Source of the DNA: Erpobdella octoculata
Taxonomy: Eukaryota; Annelida; Clitellata; Hirudinida; Erpobdellidae
NCBI GenBank assembly: GCA_963978895.1
Contig: OZ022241.1
Location: 8,142,802-8,206,801 of the forward strand
Reading direction: 5' to 3'
Length of the DNA stretch: 64,000 bases
Each line of letters begins with the position of its first letter. Positions within the stretch are counted from its first letter, which is position 1. The notes below the pieces were generated by a model. That model saw only the letters and a program-made list of their open reading frames with translations, made no database searches and was not told where the DNA came from. Positions 11,844 to 23,289 of the stretch are shown piece after piece. A program made the translations under genes and the position numbers.

Positions 11844-12382
11844 AATTGTCCAAATTTAATTATTGATTAAGACAACCGTTATAGTCCACAATACAATAAC
11901 TTGCTTATTTTATTTTTGATAAAAACTTGTACATCTGTATCGGATTTAAATATGTGTCTTGACAAAGATCAAACCACATAATAATAAAATGTACTATTTA
12001 GTTTAGCTTCTCATTTTAAGTTACTACATATCCATTTATGTGTTACACATAAAACTTGTCATCAGTTTCTAATCAATCTAAATAGAAAATTAGATTATAT
12101 ATCAAGTATATCATTATACTTATATTGTTATAAAAATTGTGTGGTTTGACAGTAAGCTTTAAATTCTTTCGTCGAATTAATCAGTTCAGCAATATTGGGG
12201 TTAATAGTATTATGCCCTGTCAGACTAGCACTAAAAATGCTAAATTATGAAAATAGTTTTAATTATTGAGAGTCATTCAAAAATCAAAAACCAAAGTTTG
12301 TCGGCTAAGCTGAATTAGCTTCTTTCTCTGTTCTAAAACTGTAAGATTAAAGTAATTATAGTATTGTAAGACTAAGTCCAAG
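11844..12382. other. Non-coding interior of the 7247 hAT-like element
   Basis: AT-rich sequence between the nested MULE and the nested MITE. No reading frame or repeat of note is seen. Confidence 0.5.
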
Positions 12383-13759
12383 CAGGGACGTAAATTGGGG
12401 GGGCAGGGGGGGGCATTTGCCCCCCCCCTGATTTTCAAAATTTGATTTTTTTTTACCTAGAGTTTACTATATATTTATTTAATTTTAACTTTACTTAAGC
12501 TAGTGATGATGCAATGCGTATTGGAATCCTTCCGGCGTGTATAGACAATTCGCCTCCCCTTGATTTCCAAAATTAGAATTTTTTTTACTTAGAGTTTACT
12601 ATATAATATGTTGATTTTAACTTTACTTAACCTCGTGATGATTCAATGCGTATTGGAATTCTTTTTGCGTGTGTAGACAATTTTATATCTTAGCTCGATG
12701 CTAGATTCACCAATAACTGCAGAGTAATAATTTGTGTATCAGTGTTGGTCCAAAGATTAGCTGTTTTCTGTGCCAAAATACAATAAGAGAACTCGTGGAA
12801 TTTTACCCTATTAGTGGTATTAATACAATGTTGATTCCCTCACGGCTGTCTACATCAAAGTTATTATTTATTACACAAAAATAAAACAAAATTATACCCA
12901 CCCCATTTTGGACATCTTTTTTACAAATTTTTATTGAGGTTACAACCTCTGTTTGTTTGTGTGTGTGTGTGTGTCTTTCTCTGTACGCAAATCTTGCAAG
13001 TGAAATTTAACCAGCATTTTGAAGTTGAAACTTTCAGCACAGCTTTATATTTGATGAAAATACATGATTCAATTTTTTTAAAAAACTGTGAACATCTTTT
13101 GCATTTCTAAATCGAATGTATTTGAAATCAAAGTTTGTGTTGAAAAACTTGTTTTTCCTTCACTTGTTTTACTAATCCTGTACTTGCCCCTGCAATATGA
13201 TTAAATCATTCATCCCCCTTATACCCAGTGGCGCGTGGCAAATATAGAATTTTTTGGTGGGGATTTACTTCAGAAATTTTTTATATTCTCTTCCAAAAAG
13301 CTGATAACCGGTAAGGGGTAGTCGTAAGTATTTTTCAAAATTTTTTCAAAGACTTCTAATTTCTCCTCCCAAAAAAGCTACGGTCGTCTTCTAAAAACAA
13401 GGTATTATACCCAAAAAAATTTCAATTGATACTCTGATGGGGGATGCATTTCCCCATCCCTCTCTGCTTGTACCTACGTATTTATATAACTGTAAAAGGT
13501 AATGTGTGTGTGAGAGCATTCGTTTATCACATCCAAGCCGCAGGAGCAATTTTAACAACATTTGGCATGCAGGTAACTTCATTGATAAAAAAATTTTGAA
13601 AAATTAAAAAAAAATGTTATTTCTTTGACGTTTCGTTGGCAAAAACGAAAAAAAACTAAGCACAAAAAACCCGGACAACACCGGGTAACCCTGTCAGTAA
13701 GCTATATAATGGCGGGAAAATTTTGCCCCCCCCTGGAAAATGCTGAATTTACGTCCCTG
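12383..13759. mobile_element. Non-autonomous hAT element/MITE (CAGGGACGTAAATT termini)
   Basis: The ends are CAGGGACGTAAATT and AATTTACGTCCCTG, exact inverted repeats of 14 bp, each continuing into poly-G or poly-C. Direct 8-bp AGTCCAAG copies lie at 12375-12382 and 13760-13767. Its 1377 bp hold no transposase. A near-duplicate pair of segments (ACCTAGAGTTTACTATAT then TTTTAACTTTACTTAA) occurs at about 12456 and 12590. The same terminal family (CAGGGACGT) is used by the transposase-bearing hAT at 27066-29946, a possible source of transposase in trans. Confidence 0.9.
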
Positions 13760-13906
13760 AGTCCAAGCACTGATTATGAAACTTCCTCATCACTCGGCTG
13801 GCTTAGGTGTAAATAAGGTGAAAAAACCTGTCAAAAATTTTAGTTGGGGGGCTTACATTTTTAGTCGGGGGCTGCAGCCTCCGCTAGTTACGGGCTTGGT
13901 GGGAAA

Positions 13907-14437
13907 CGTGGGTTTTTTATTTAAAAATTATCGGAAACTCACCTACTACGACAAACTTCAGAAAATTCCCCTATATAAAAGGAAAAAATTAAAAAAATGT
14001 TCCCCCTCAATATTTAACATGATCAATATTTGACCCTGGTTCTCAGGGCCTTCTACGCGAAAATCAAGTCAATTTTGGAGACTGAAGATGCCTGGGAAAG
14101 TTCAGCATTCCTCTCTCAATGACAACGGACGATATCTGACGCCTGCAACGAAGCAGTCCGACAAAACATTGCAACGGATCAGATAGAGCAATTCATAACG
14201 ATCTGGACTGGACTGGTCGTGTAGGTAGTGACAGTGGGACGTCGATGATGTAACCGGGAACAGGTGGTGTTTAATATAAATGTAAAGAGTTTTTTATTTT
14301 TATTTATTTAAAAATTGACGTAATGTTTATTTATATTTTAAATAGCTTGGTAGAACTTTTTTTGAATATTAAAAATCGAAAAGTTATTAGGTACGATTAC
14401 TACTTTTTTTTAAAAGCTGTTTATCCGATTATTAGTG
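13907..14437. other. Upstream region of the PHD exon
   Basis: No gene is seen. This would hold the promoter and 5' UTR of the PHD-finger gene. The segment 14050-14250 is less AT-rich than its surroundings, as a promoter-proximal region might be. No clear TATA box was found. Confidence 0.3.
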
Positions 14438-14535
14438 ATGGGGGATGGTACGCTTTATTGTTTGTGTCGAAAACCCTACGAAGCTAATCAATTTATGATC
14501 GAATGTGATATTTGCAAAGATTGGTTTCATGGAAA
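14438..14535 (+). CDS. First coding exon of PHF2/PHF8/KDM7-type histone demethylase
   Basis: ATG at 14438 gives [20 protein letters not shown], then [12 protein letters not shown], and a GTAAGT donor follows at 14536. This is the start of the N-terminal PHD finger of the PHF2/PHF8/KDM7A family, whose members bind H3K4me3 and remove repressive lysine methylation. Visible zinc ligands are C-x-C, C-x2-C and H; the remaining cysteines must come from the next exon. The very short leader before the finger matches that family. I could not find the second exon (expected near VGVEE and HCPxC) on the plus strand, so this is either the start of a gene with a very long, transposon-filled first intron or an orphan fragment. 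Confidence 0.8.
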
Positions 14536-16186
14536 GTAAGTTTTTTTATTGAACTTTTAGTTTGATGTTCGTACGAGTTTCGGCCATAAATATGAGGCAT
14601 TATTTGTTTATTGTTTATTAGCTTTCTAAAATTATATTTGATTGGGCAGTCGCACACAAATCTTCAAAATAAATTGAGGTAATCTTTCACTTTAGAGAGG
14701 AATGATTTATTTCTGCTATAAAACATATAATTATCAAAAGTGACTTTAGTAGGCAGTCGCACAAAAAATCTATAAAAAAAAAAATATTGAAAATTTATAT
14801 TTTTTATAAAGAAAATAACAACAGAAAACTAAATTTACACAAATTTTTGTTCTACGAGTTATATTAATGAAGCTATATCGATTTGAAGTTCAGGCATCGA
14901 GATTGTATCTCTAAGCCTGAACGAGCTTTAAAAGTGGTACATACGCATGTCGCTTCTCATGCGCGATAGCACATAACTGCCTGAGCTAGCGTATAGCTTA
15001 TATTACATTGCTCTATGTAACTTTCGATTATATATAAGCAATATAAATTTATATAATGAAGTATTTATTTATTCAGCTAATAGAAGAACAAAAAAACACC
15101 AAAATTTTTTAAAACATTTATTAAGAAAACAAAATTTTGCGTTAGTTCGTCATCTGCTTGTATTTTTAAGGCTGATATTTGTTTATGTAGGAGTACCAAA
15201 TTACTTTCTGTTGCGGATCATAACTTGATCTTTAAAAATGCCCCCTCCTCCAGGATTGGGACTGGCTTGCTAAAGCAAGGCGGAGTTACTGCGGCTGTCT
15301 GTTATGAAAACGCTTGGAAGACAGTAAAAAAACTAAAAAAAGAATGACGGTCTTAATTTAGACAGTTATACTATACTAGATGCCTATCACTGTTGTTAAA
15401 ATATACCTTAGTTACATTACAAATTCTGTTTTCGTGCTAATTTGTAAGTTGGCTGTCACATAGAAGCAGTTCAACATCTAAGAAGTGCATATGTGCAAAA
15501 AATGTTACATTTAAAGCTCGCGTTCGCCTAGTGATTTGGAATTTTTACATGTTATAGCTAAATATATAAACTTTAATCTAAAAAAAAAATTAGCCTACAA
15601 ACGTAGTTAATAAGAAAGTTATTAAGATATAAGTTATTAGTTCAAATTATCACATGCAGTTGCACCATCATAAAACACCTATTCAGGTGAAATGCAAATT
15701 TTTATTAGTCATCGTAATCATTTATTAAATATATTTGGAATCATGATAGGTAGATAGCTTAACTTTAATTTAAAAAAATAATTGAATGAAAATATGTATT
15801 ATTATAAAAGTTATACAATTATTAGTCAACGCTCTAAAAATGCCGCAGCATAAAGTTTAGCGTTCAGCGCTACAATCGATTCAAAATCTAAAAAGTGCGT
15901 GTGCAAAAAACGTTATATCTGAAACTCGCATTCACCTAGTGATTTGGAATTTTTACATGTTATAGCTAAATATATAAACTTTAATCTAAAAAAAATGAGC
16001 TTACAAACATGCCTTCGTTTTAAGATACATGATCTCAAAGAACCACTTACTTTGAACGAATGTTCAAGGAAATGTTTAGAAACTAAGACTATTTATAGGC
16101 TTCATCAAAGGAAAGGGTTTATTACAAGTTCAATGTTGTGTCACTTTCGGATTTTCGAGTTGGAACTGGTCTTTTAGAGTTTTGCT
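14536..16186. repeat. Intron-like stretch with a ~395-bp direct repeat
   Basis: No exon is seen. Two related blocks, about 15455-15605 and 15855-16010, share GCCTAGTGATTTGGAATTTT and the following TACATGTTATAGCTAAATAT with small differences, an old direct duplication at a spacing of about 395 bp. At 15205-15300 a GC-richer stretch (GGATCATAACTTGATC) resembles one at 27345-27420, so it may belong to a dispersed repeat. Confidence 0.6.
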
Positions 16187-16660
16187 TCATCTATCTGTAT
16201 TGGGCAATGTGTGGGGCATATTTGTAGTTGCTGCTTGTCTGATTTTCGCTTCCATTTCTTGAATGCTTTCTCCAGGCTCCCTTTTCAACTCTGTCCAGAA
16301 TTTGAATCTTTCTTGCACAACAAATCTTTTTGGGTTGAAATTTTGTTCCATAATTGCTTCAATTTCAGAAAAATCAAGCCTATTAACTTCAACTGAAATT
16401 GTCTTTTGAGCTGCAGCTGTCTGTAGAAGTTTGAAAATCGATGGAGACTGGTTTGTCAGGAAAACTTGTGTCAACTTCATCGATGGAATTGAATTAGCAC
16501 CAACGAATGTTTGAAAACGGCTAAAATAGTCGCTCCGTAATTCTTTAGTAGGCTCGAAAGCAACAAAATTCGGAATAACTGAAGAATTTTGCACTATTGA
16601 ATGAACGAGTGTTTCCATTTGCTTCATGAAAGCTTCTAGAAATTTCGAAAGGTCGGCCAT
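16187..16660 (-). pseudogene. Ty3-type retrotransposon gag, 5' part
   Basis: The 157-codon frame starts MADLSKFLEAFMKQMETLVH and contains FQTFVGANSIPSMKLTQVFL, NPKRFVVQERFKFWTELKR and PGESIQEMEAKIRQAA. These match the capsid region of Ty3/mdg4-type Gag in invertebrates. It stops at PNTDR, well short of a full Gag, with no nucleocapsid knuckle or pol following, so the element is truncated. It lies just downstream, in transcription order, of a primer-binding site. Confidence 0.8.
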
Positions 16661-16702
16661 TGTTCACGGTTGAAAGTATAACGACTATAACGAAACAAAA
16701 AT

Positions 16703-16717
16703 GTGTCGACTGCGCCA
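16703..16717 (-). other. Putative retrotransposon primer-binding site
   Basis: On the minus strand this reads TGGCGCAGTCGACAC, a TGGCGC-type site 43 bp upstream of the gag start. It is preceded by CCCATCA and AC, as expected just inside an LTR that ends in CA. Confidence 0.55.
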
Positions 16718-16719
16718 GT

Positions 16720-16950
16720 TGATGGGTTCTACTTTATTAGTATATTTACACCTTTATCATATGTACACAACTCTGAAACTTAAACATAAAATGAAATTGA
16801 AAATGTATTGGAAGAGCTCGTGGTCCGAAACAATCATAACATTCAAAACGTCTAATGTCGCTCAGCCAAAGACCTCACAGTTTTCAAACCTGGTACGCTA
16901 TTATTTATTCTGTAGGTTAAACTTCCACTGCAGAACCAATCAACATCATA
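16720..16950 (-). repeat. Possible LTR of the Ty3-type element
   Basis: The boundary at 16720 (CA on the minus strand) next to the primer-binding site and the AATAAA on the minus strand near 16735 suggest LTR sequence. The far end (about 16945) is a guess and no second LTR is present, so this is tentative. Confidence 0.3.
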
Positions 16951-17129
16951 ATTGAGAGATAATGCATGTTCTCACCCAGATAATTGAAATTAATTATCCC
17001 ATCATCCCTATGACCATGTTTTAATTATTGGGTTTAAACATTGTCTATTACCTTCTATCTGTTTTTTCTTCCTGTATCAACCTGATTTGAAATTTTCTTG
17101 AAATTTATTGGATCTGAACAAAGATGATT

Positions 17130-17218
17130 TATGATAATCTGTTTTTTCATGTTCAGTTAATTAATCTGTTTTTTCATGTTCAGTTAATTAATCTGTTTTT
17201 TCATGTTCAGTTAATTAT
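17130..17218. repeat. 27-bp direct repeat, three copies
   Basis: Three copies of ATCTGTTTTTTCATGTTCAG plus TTAATTA stand head to tail. Confidence 0.9.
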
Positions 17219-17225
17219 CCATCTG

Positions 17226-18977
17226 CCTCAAACAATCGGTCTAATGTGACTAAAGGTTTACCAACTAATTTAAGTAAATTTTGACTACCTCTTCCACTAG
17301 TTATTGATGCTGGCCCAAAATAGAGCACAAGGGCAACAAAATTACTAAGCATCTGCGTCCCGATATCGTTATCTCGAATTCAATCGAGATTTCAAAACGA
17401 TACGGGAGATCCCGTATCGCCATTGAACCGATACAGCCTGCGGAAGAAATCCCGTATCTATATAATTAGCGATACTTAAAATTTCATTCTCGATTAAAAT
17501 CTCGAAAATATCGAGATTTTTAACAAATATTTTCCAATAAATAACGAAAGTCATACATATTTAATTAACGATTGTCACAACTGTGAATATTTGCAATTGA
17601 TTCAACAACTATTATCATCCCCACTTTAAATTCGGTTTTCCAGACAGCCTGTAGCCCCATTATTTACTATTTTTAGTCTGGGAACCGGCAGCAAAAAAGC
17701 CACGCTCCTCTTAGGCTGCTAGTCGAGCTCTGCATACTACTGATACTACAAGCCCTACAAGGCAATCGTACTCGCTGACATCGATGACTATTATTATTAA
17801 TGAGAATAATGAGTAATGTAATAGTAATGATCATTCTATGTTTATGTTTTGGTTTAGTCTGTTTGATAAACCTATTTTTTCAAATTTGTTACATAGAATT
17901 GGAATGATTATTTTAGTGTTTCGATATCCGTAATTGACCGTAATAGTAGCTCCATCTAAGATATATCTTTATAATCTCAATGATATTCTTGGTTGTGTGT
18001 GAGTATGTGTGTGCCACCTGTAGTGTGCACGATAGTGCCGTAGCCCGTATCGTCTGCAGCTGGAATTCGAAACTTTCTCAGCTTCTTTCTTGCTATTGCT
18101 AACCGCATTCGCCATCGCCTATAAATAAACACGCTGGGTTTTTTCACTTTTTTAATTCTTGCATAGAGGCACTTTCTCGTGTTTGTCATCATTATCATGC
18201 CGCGTCACTAAATAAAGTAAATAAATACTTTCTATCGGCGGTAGCGTTTTATTTAGAGTCTAAATTTAGACAAATAGATGTACCGAAACTAAACAAATGA
18301 AACTTATTTCAAGTTGTAAAAAAAAATTAAATTTGGTAAATTTTTATAAATTTATAAATTTTTTAATATTTATATATTTTTTTTCAATGAATTTCTTTAA
18401 TGTAGTTATTAATATTGTCTGTCGCGTATAGTTCATCATTCTATGTTATCTCTAGGCAAAATTTCCGCTTCAGTCGAGATCCCGAAATCGTATCGTATCG
18501 TATCGATATCGTATCGTTATTGTTCGAAGCGTCTCGTATCGTATCGTTTAATTCGGGGCAAATTTCAGAAATCGTATCGTATCGTATCGTTCCAAAAAAA
18601 TAACGGGACGCAGAAGCTTAAAAATTACCTTTAGAAGATGGTGAGTATGTCAGGTATGGGCATCTTATGAAATGATCTCGGTGAAGAAATCTTTTTGTTA
18701 ATTTAGCTTTACTAGTTCTTATTGAGAAAAGACTGCTACCTCCTTCAGGAGGAAAACACTGTTCAGTTAACAACTTGTGTTTATTGTAGTCACTTAACTG
18801 ATAATCGTTGCCTTTATCAACATTTGCAACAAACAAAGCAATGTCATTTTGGAAATTATCAATTTCTGAAGTATCATTTCTTTTACACCGAAGGATTTCT
18901 TCCATACATTCTGAACATTTTTTGTCAGCATCAATAACTTCATTAGTAGATTTTTTAGAATTTGGATTTTCAAACAT
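17226..18977 (-). pseudogene. hAT transposase N-terminus (TTF-type finger) split by a MITE
   Basis: On the minus strand from 18977 the frame contains DYQLSDYNKHKLLTEQCFPP and HRDHFIRCPYLTYSPSSKG, the lead-in to a TTF/ZMYM-type finger of hAT transposases. At 18628 it runs into an inserted 1275-bp element. Beyond that, at 17345 and lower, the same frame resumes as LYFGPASITSGRGSQNLLKL, typical of the sequence after that finger. Only the N-terminal part survives; no catalytic core or dimerisation region follows. Confidence 0.65.
17346..18620. mobile_element. Non-autonomous hAT element (TAAGCWTCTGCGTCCCG termini)
   Basis: The left end is TAAGCATCTGCGTCCCG and the right end, read inverted, is TAAGCTTCTGCGTCCCG. 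Direct AAAATTAC copies lie at 17338-17345 and 18621-18628. Subterminal sequence is full of ATCGT/CGTAT 5-mers (17385-17470 and 18485-18595). No transposase is present in its 1275 bp. A fragment of the right end of the same family lies at about 35265-35370. Confidence 0.9.
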
Positions 18978-19649
18978 GAATGACTATTACTGACTATTAT
19001 ATTGATTAAAACTAGTACTCAATAATTAATACTGATTTCGACTAAGTTTTTGCAATGTAATAAAAATTAACTTCTGGATCGGCTTCTGGCGAGATGTCGG
19101 ACAGAACTAAACCACTGAATATATCGAATACACTTTTGCCGGCAAGATGTAACAAGATTGTCAAGTGATTGACAAGATTGCTATGAGAAGATTGTCAAAT
19201 CGATCAGACCATCGTTTCCAGTGTTTTGAAACCGACATTCAGGGCCGGATTAAAGCATTTGGGGGCCCTAGGCCAGACAAATTGCGGGGCCCCTCGCATA
19301 AAATAAACTATAGATCAAGACTATTGAGAGTGGTATAACACCCTTTAACATATATACATGATACAGTAGGCCCTACAAACAACAATATAATGAAACCATT
19401 CACAATGCATTTGCAACTTGCAACAAATTCCAACCATCATGCTAAACTTCGAAAGTACTACATTCATATGTCATATTACAATAAACAATCCCTCATGCTA
19501 CCATCATACAAATTTACCAAAACGCAAGAAGTGACCATCCATCATTGTTTATTGATTATGAAGAAAATGTTGTACATCATAGATTATGTGATTACCTATA
19601 TAGTAACCTACATAACTTTGGCAGTTAGCTGAGTTAGGCTTCCTGGTGT

Positions 19650-21963
19650 CTACAGTGTTTTCTTCCTATATTTCAATTTGGCAAATTCTGCAACAATACT
19701 TTCAAAGTTAATAATATTGTTGGTCAAGTCGGCTTCAATGGTCAAGAGAGACAAGTCACAAAGCTTCTCTTGGCCCACCGTTGAACGCAGCTGATTTTTC
19801 ACTCTCTTTAGCACAGAAAATGATCTTTCTCCCTCCGTGTTAGCGACGGGCAATGTCAGGTAAAGTCTGAAGGCAGTATCAACGTTTGGAAACGCTTCAG
19901 ATATTCCGTGTTCTCGCATGCATCTCAAACAAGCTGGAGGTGAAACATCTTCTGTAGGATACTGCTTGATGTAACCAACGAATTGAATTAGCTCATCCTC
20001 AAACACTTCTTCTGCAATGTCAGTTGAGAAATGTGCCTGGAATTTACGTGCAGACTCACGTAATTCAGCTTCAGAAGATGTCAACAATGTAAACAGGAAG
20101 CCAAACCGGTGCTTCAATTTCGAATACACCTCCGTTCTCCGAACTAATTCCGTCAACAACGAATCTTTCCCTGGGGGACAGCTGTACCTCGGAATCCACC
20201 TCATTGAATAGCCGCCTCCTCTTCCTTGCTCGAGCATGTTCTGCACGATAGCTAGAATCTTCCACCAACAACTTTGCTTTATCTTCATAGGAAAGGTAGG
20301 CTTCTTCAGTGCGAATGGAGCTGATGAATGAGTGCAAGCTTTCGTAAAGAGAAACACAGGTTGCAAGATCAATGTTCACTTTCTGCAAGGTTTTGCTTGT
20401 GGAATTGAAGCGTTCAAGAATGGAGTCCCAAACTACACACAGCACAGCCATTTCGAGAGTTTCCATTTTAGTGGCTAAACTGGATGCATCATTCCTTGCG
20501 GTTGCAGTCTGATCTTTGTCATTGGCAAGCTGTTGAAGAGCTGAAAGTATTCCTGAATAGTTATGTCTCAGAGCACGAGTTGCGTCAGCTCTAGCAGACC
20601 AACGTGTGGTTGACAAAGACTTCGGAACAATACCATCTATACAAGCTGAAAGAATTGCCCAGCGGTGTGTGGAGGCGGAAAAGAAGTTGAACAGTGCTTG
20701 CACCATCCCAAAGAATGATACAGCATGGACACAACATTCAGTGGCACATGTTCCAACAAGGTTCAGTGAATGAGCAGAACACGGAACGAACTCAACCAGC
20801 TTGTTCACACGCTTTAGTCTAGCTTGAACTCCTCCGTATTTCCCAGACATATTGCTAGCGTTATCATAACTTTGGCCACGACAGTCAGATATACAAATTC
20901 CATATTCGGACAATGTTTCCAAGATGACTTTGGACAAAGTCTCACTATCATGACTGGAAATTGGAATGAATTTGATGAATCTTTCAACTGGTTTACCACT
21001 CAAATCAATGAAACGCAGAATGAGGGTCAACTGGTCAACATGACAAATATCTGGAGTGGAATCCACGCTGATTGCGAAATACTTGGCCGATTTCACTTGT
21101 GATATGATAGTCAATAGAACTTCTTTAGCCATCAGCTGAATGAACTCATTACAAGTAGTGGAAGACAGATATGAAACAGAACCTCTACCGGCATTGCCAT
21201 AGCGAGAAATATGACTGGCAAGAAACGGATCAAACTGAGAGAGAAGTTCAATCAATCCCAGAAAATTCCCATTATTGCAGGAGCCTAAAATCTCATCTTG
21301 TCCACGAAAAGCAAGTCCTCTCTGTGCAAGAAATTTGACAACTGTAACAACCCTCCGAAGAACGTTCATCCAATAGCCACGTTCCATTTCAAACTGAGCC
21401 TCAAGGTGAGAAGTAATGTGACCTTCGCTTTTACCAAGAGATATGCTAGCAACAACAGAATTTCGGTGTGCAACACTATTCTCATGTTCCACTAGACGAT
21501 ACGAATTTTTCCAGTCATTAAAACCACTTGTGAATTGATTTACACTGCCAGAAAAGAGTTTGCATGCTGAGCAGTACACTCTGCCAGAAGTCTGAGAATA
21601 AAGTAGCCATGTTCGCTTAACAGTCTCATCATTGGGAAGTTTCCTGAAAAACATCGACGAAGTCAAGTACCTCGTTCTCCCATCATCATAAAGGTGTGCT
21701 GAATTAATGAAACTAATGTCGGTAACCTGTATATAGTTGGCTGCGATAAATGACGTTCGGAGTTCGTCCGTAACAGCTGTCCATGTAGCAGGATCCGTCA
21801 AACAATGGTTGGATTTGGAAGGTGATTGTGGCCGTGGCGGTTCCGGTTCCTTTTCCACCGAGACATTAGGCTCTGAAACCAACGCAGTGGGTTCCACTTC
21901 AACGTGAGTAGACGGAGGCTTTGGTCTACAGAACAAGTCTGTAATTTTGGGCATGCTAGCCAC
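19650..21963 (-). pseudogene. hAT transposase (ZMYM1-like), one frameshift
   Basis: The start at 21963 gives MASMPKITDLFCRPKPP. A TTF-type finger follows (YCSACKLFSG, then FNDWKNSYRLVEHENSVAH). The RNase H-like core shows YFAISVDSTPDICHVDQLTL (first D), GQSYDNASNMSGKYGGVQAR (second D) and FVPCSAHSLNLV (the C..H insert). The frame shifts near 20190: the upstream frame reads RRRLFNEVDSEVQLSP and then loses homology, while the next frame continues from LTELVRRTEVYSKLKHRFGF. The hAT dimerisation region is LPVANTEGERSFSVLKRVKN, ending at 19650. Total length would be near 800 residues, usual for this group. Confidence 0.9.
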
Positions 21964-22080
21964 GTCTTTCCGCTGTTTCTCTTCTTCCAGTGCTTTCTTT
22001 TTCCATTTCTCATGGCCACTTTCGTACGAACGTCCGATATCACGATTTCTTGCCCCCCTAAGGTTTTGCTGAAATGACGT

Positions 22081-23231
22081 CCCTGTTAAATGGTATGTAA
22101 AATTGGCTGAAACTTCATGCTTACTAACTCCGAAGAGATTTTATACATGCGATTGCTGAGGTTGGGTCGTTACTTAAATATGGTACACTAGCCGGTAGAA
22201 TAGAATGGCAAGTGTTACACAATCACATAAATCAAATAAAACACATGCTTTTGTTGATCTCTTAGGCAACATTGTCACAGTCAGCCCATTGTTTATCAGT
22301 AGAATGAGCAGATAATGGAGCGCAGCCCAGCGCTTGATTTTCATGCTAAATCGGGGATTAACGGACCTCGGAATCCCGGGATTTATGAACCTCGGGATTA
22401 ACGATATACAATCATCTCAACATGTTTTTGGAGACTAAATTAAAATTTACCGACAGACCTCTTAAGGCTTTGGCGTGCACAACAAGCACACAAATTTAAA
22501 AAAAGTATTATAGCATTCCATTGCAGCCACGGAGATACAGCAGATCTATCATCTTAAATAGCATTATTACTATTACGCTGGAGGACGCCATTTCGATACG
22601 CCAAATTCAAACATTCAGCCGCGCTTTTCTAGACACACGCCATCGTCGATATTATTGAGCTTTTGAATTTTTGAAAAAGGCGTGACAAGTTTGTTTGTTA
22701 AATTTGATTGATCTTAGATACTACTCGATAAGATTTATTATTCAATCAATTCAACTGAACTGAAAAATAATATTTACCTCTTTTTGCGTACATACGCATT
22801 TGTTGGAGACGGTCTCGATTTCTGGAAGTTGAAGCCATGACTACAACTACTAAAAATTTTAAATACGATCTAGGAGATTCTTCTAAGTTCAAACGGATTA
22901 CGGTACATTCAACGATTATATTCAACGACTAGAATAAATATTAACAAATGATGTGATATGCATTGCAATGCCCGATGACGTCACATCGAACGCAGATGTT
23001 TACTGTGCCTATTAATATCTAGAGAGAGAGAGTGAGACATCATAGAGTAAACTGAACTAATAAATAAATCTTTTCTGCGTCTGCGTAATGCAAGGTGGTA
23101 GAAGTTTTGACGTTGAGAGGGCCGGCAAATTAGTACCGTTCCGCCGTCCAGCCCGTCCTCAAAATTATACTTTACAATTACAACCACTGGCCACACTTTT
23201 TTACCTTGTTCAGCGCGGGGCCCCTAAAACC
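22081..23231. other. Non-coding 5' region of the 19240 hAT element
   Basis: No gene is seen upstream of the transposase start. The tract at 22345-22400 repeats GGATTAACG/CCTCGGGAT motifs. Near the terminus the GGGGCCCTAGGCC sequence mirrors the other end. Confidence 0.5.
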
Positions 23232-23289
23232 GCGGGGCCCTAGGCCATGGCCTAGTTGGCCTGTGCGTTAATCCGGCCCTGCCGACATT

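Larger units (their letters stand above)
7247..13898. mobile_element. hAT-like element (CAGGCCCGTA termini) enlarged by nested insertions
   Basis: It begins CAGGCCCGTAGGCAGGA and ends TACGGGCTTG, a 10-bp imperfect inverted pair. Both sides carry the 8-bp duplication GTGGGAAA (7239-7246 and 13899-13906). Of its 6652 bp, 4250 are a nested MULE and 1377 a nested MITE, leaving about 1 kb of original sequence with no transposase, so the host element was itself non-autonomous. It sits about 540 bp upstream of the PHD exon. Confidence 0.88.
19240..23281 (-). mobile_element. hAT transposon (CAGGGCCGGATTAA termini), 4042 bp
   Basis: The ends are CAGGGCCGGATTAA and TTAATCCGGCCCTG, exact inverted repeats, with more inverted homology around GGGGCCCTAGGCC. 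The 8-bp duplication CCGACATT stands at 19232-19239 and 23282-23289. It carries a hAT transposase gene on the minus strand with one frameshift, so it is young but probably disabled. At 22030-22085 it includes CTGAAATGACGTCCCTG, the terminus of another hAT family (27066-29946), so part of that family is embedded. Confidence 0.95.

Noticed and set aside
16211..16396. Plus-strand frame opposite gag
   Set aside because: Antisense shadow of the Ty3 gag frame.
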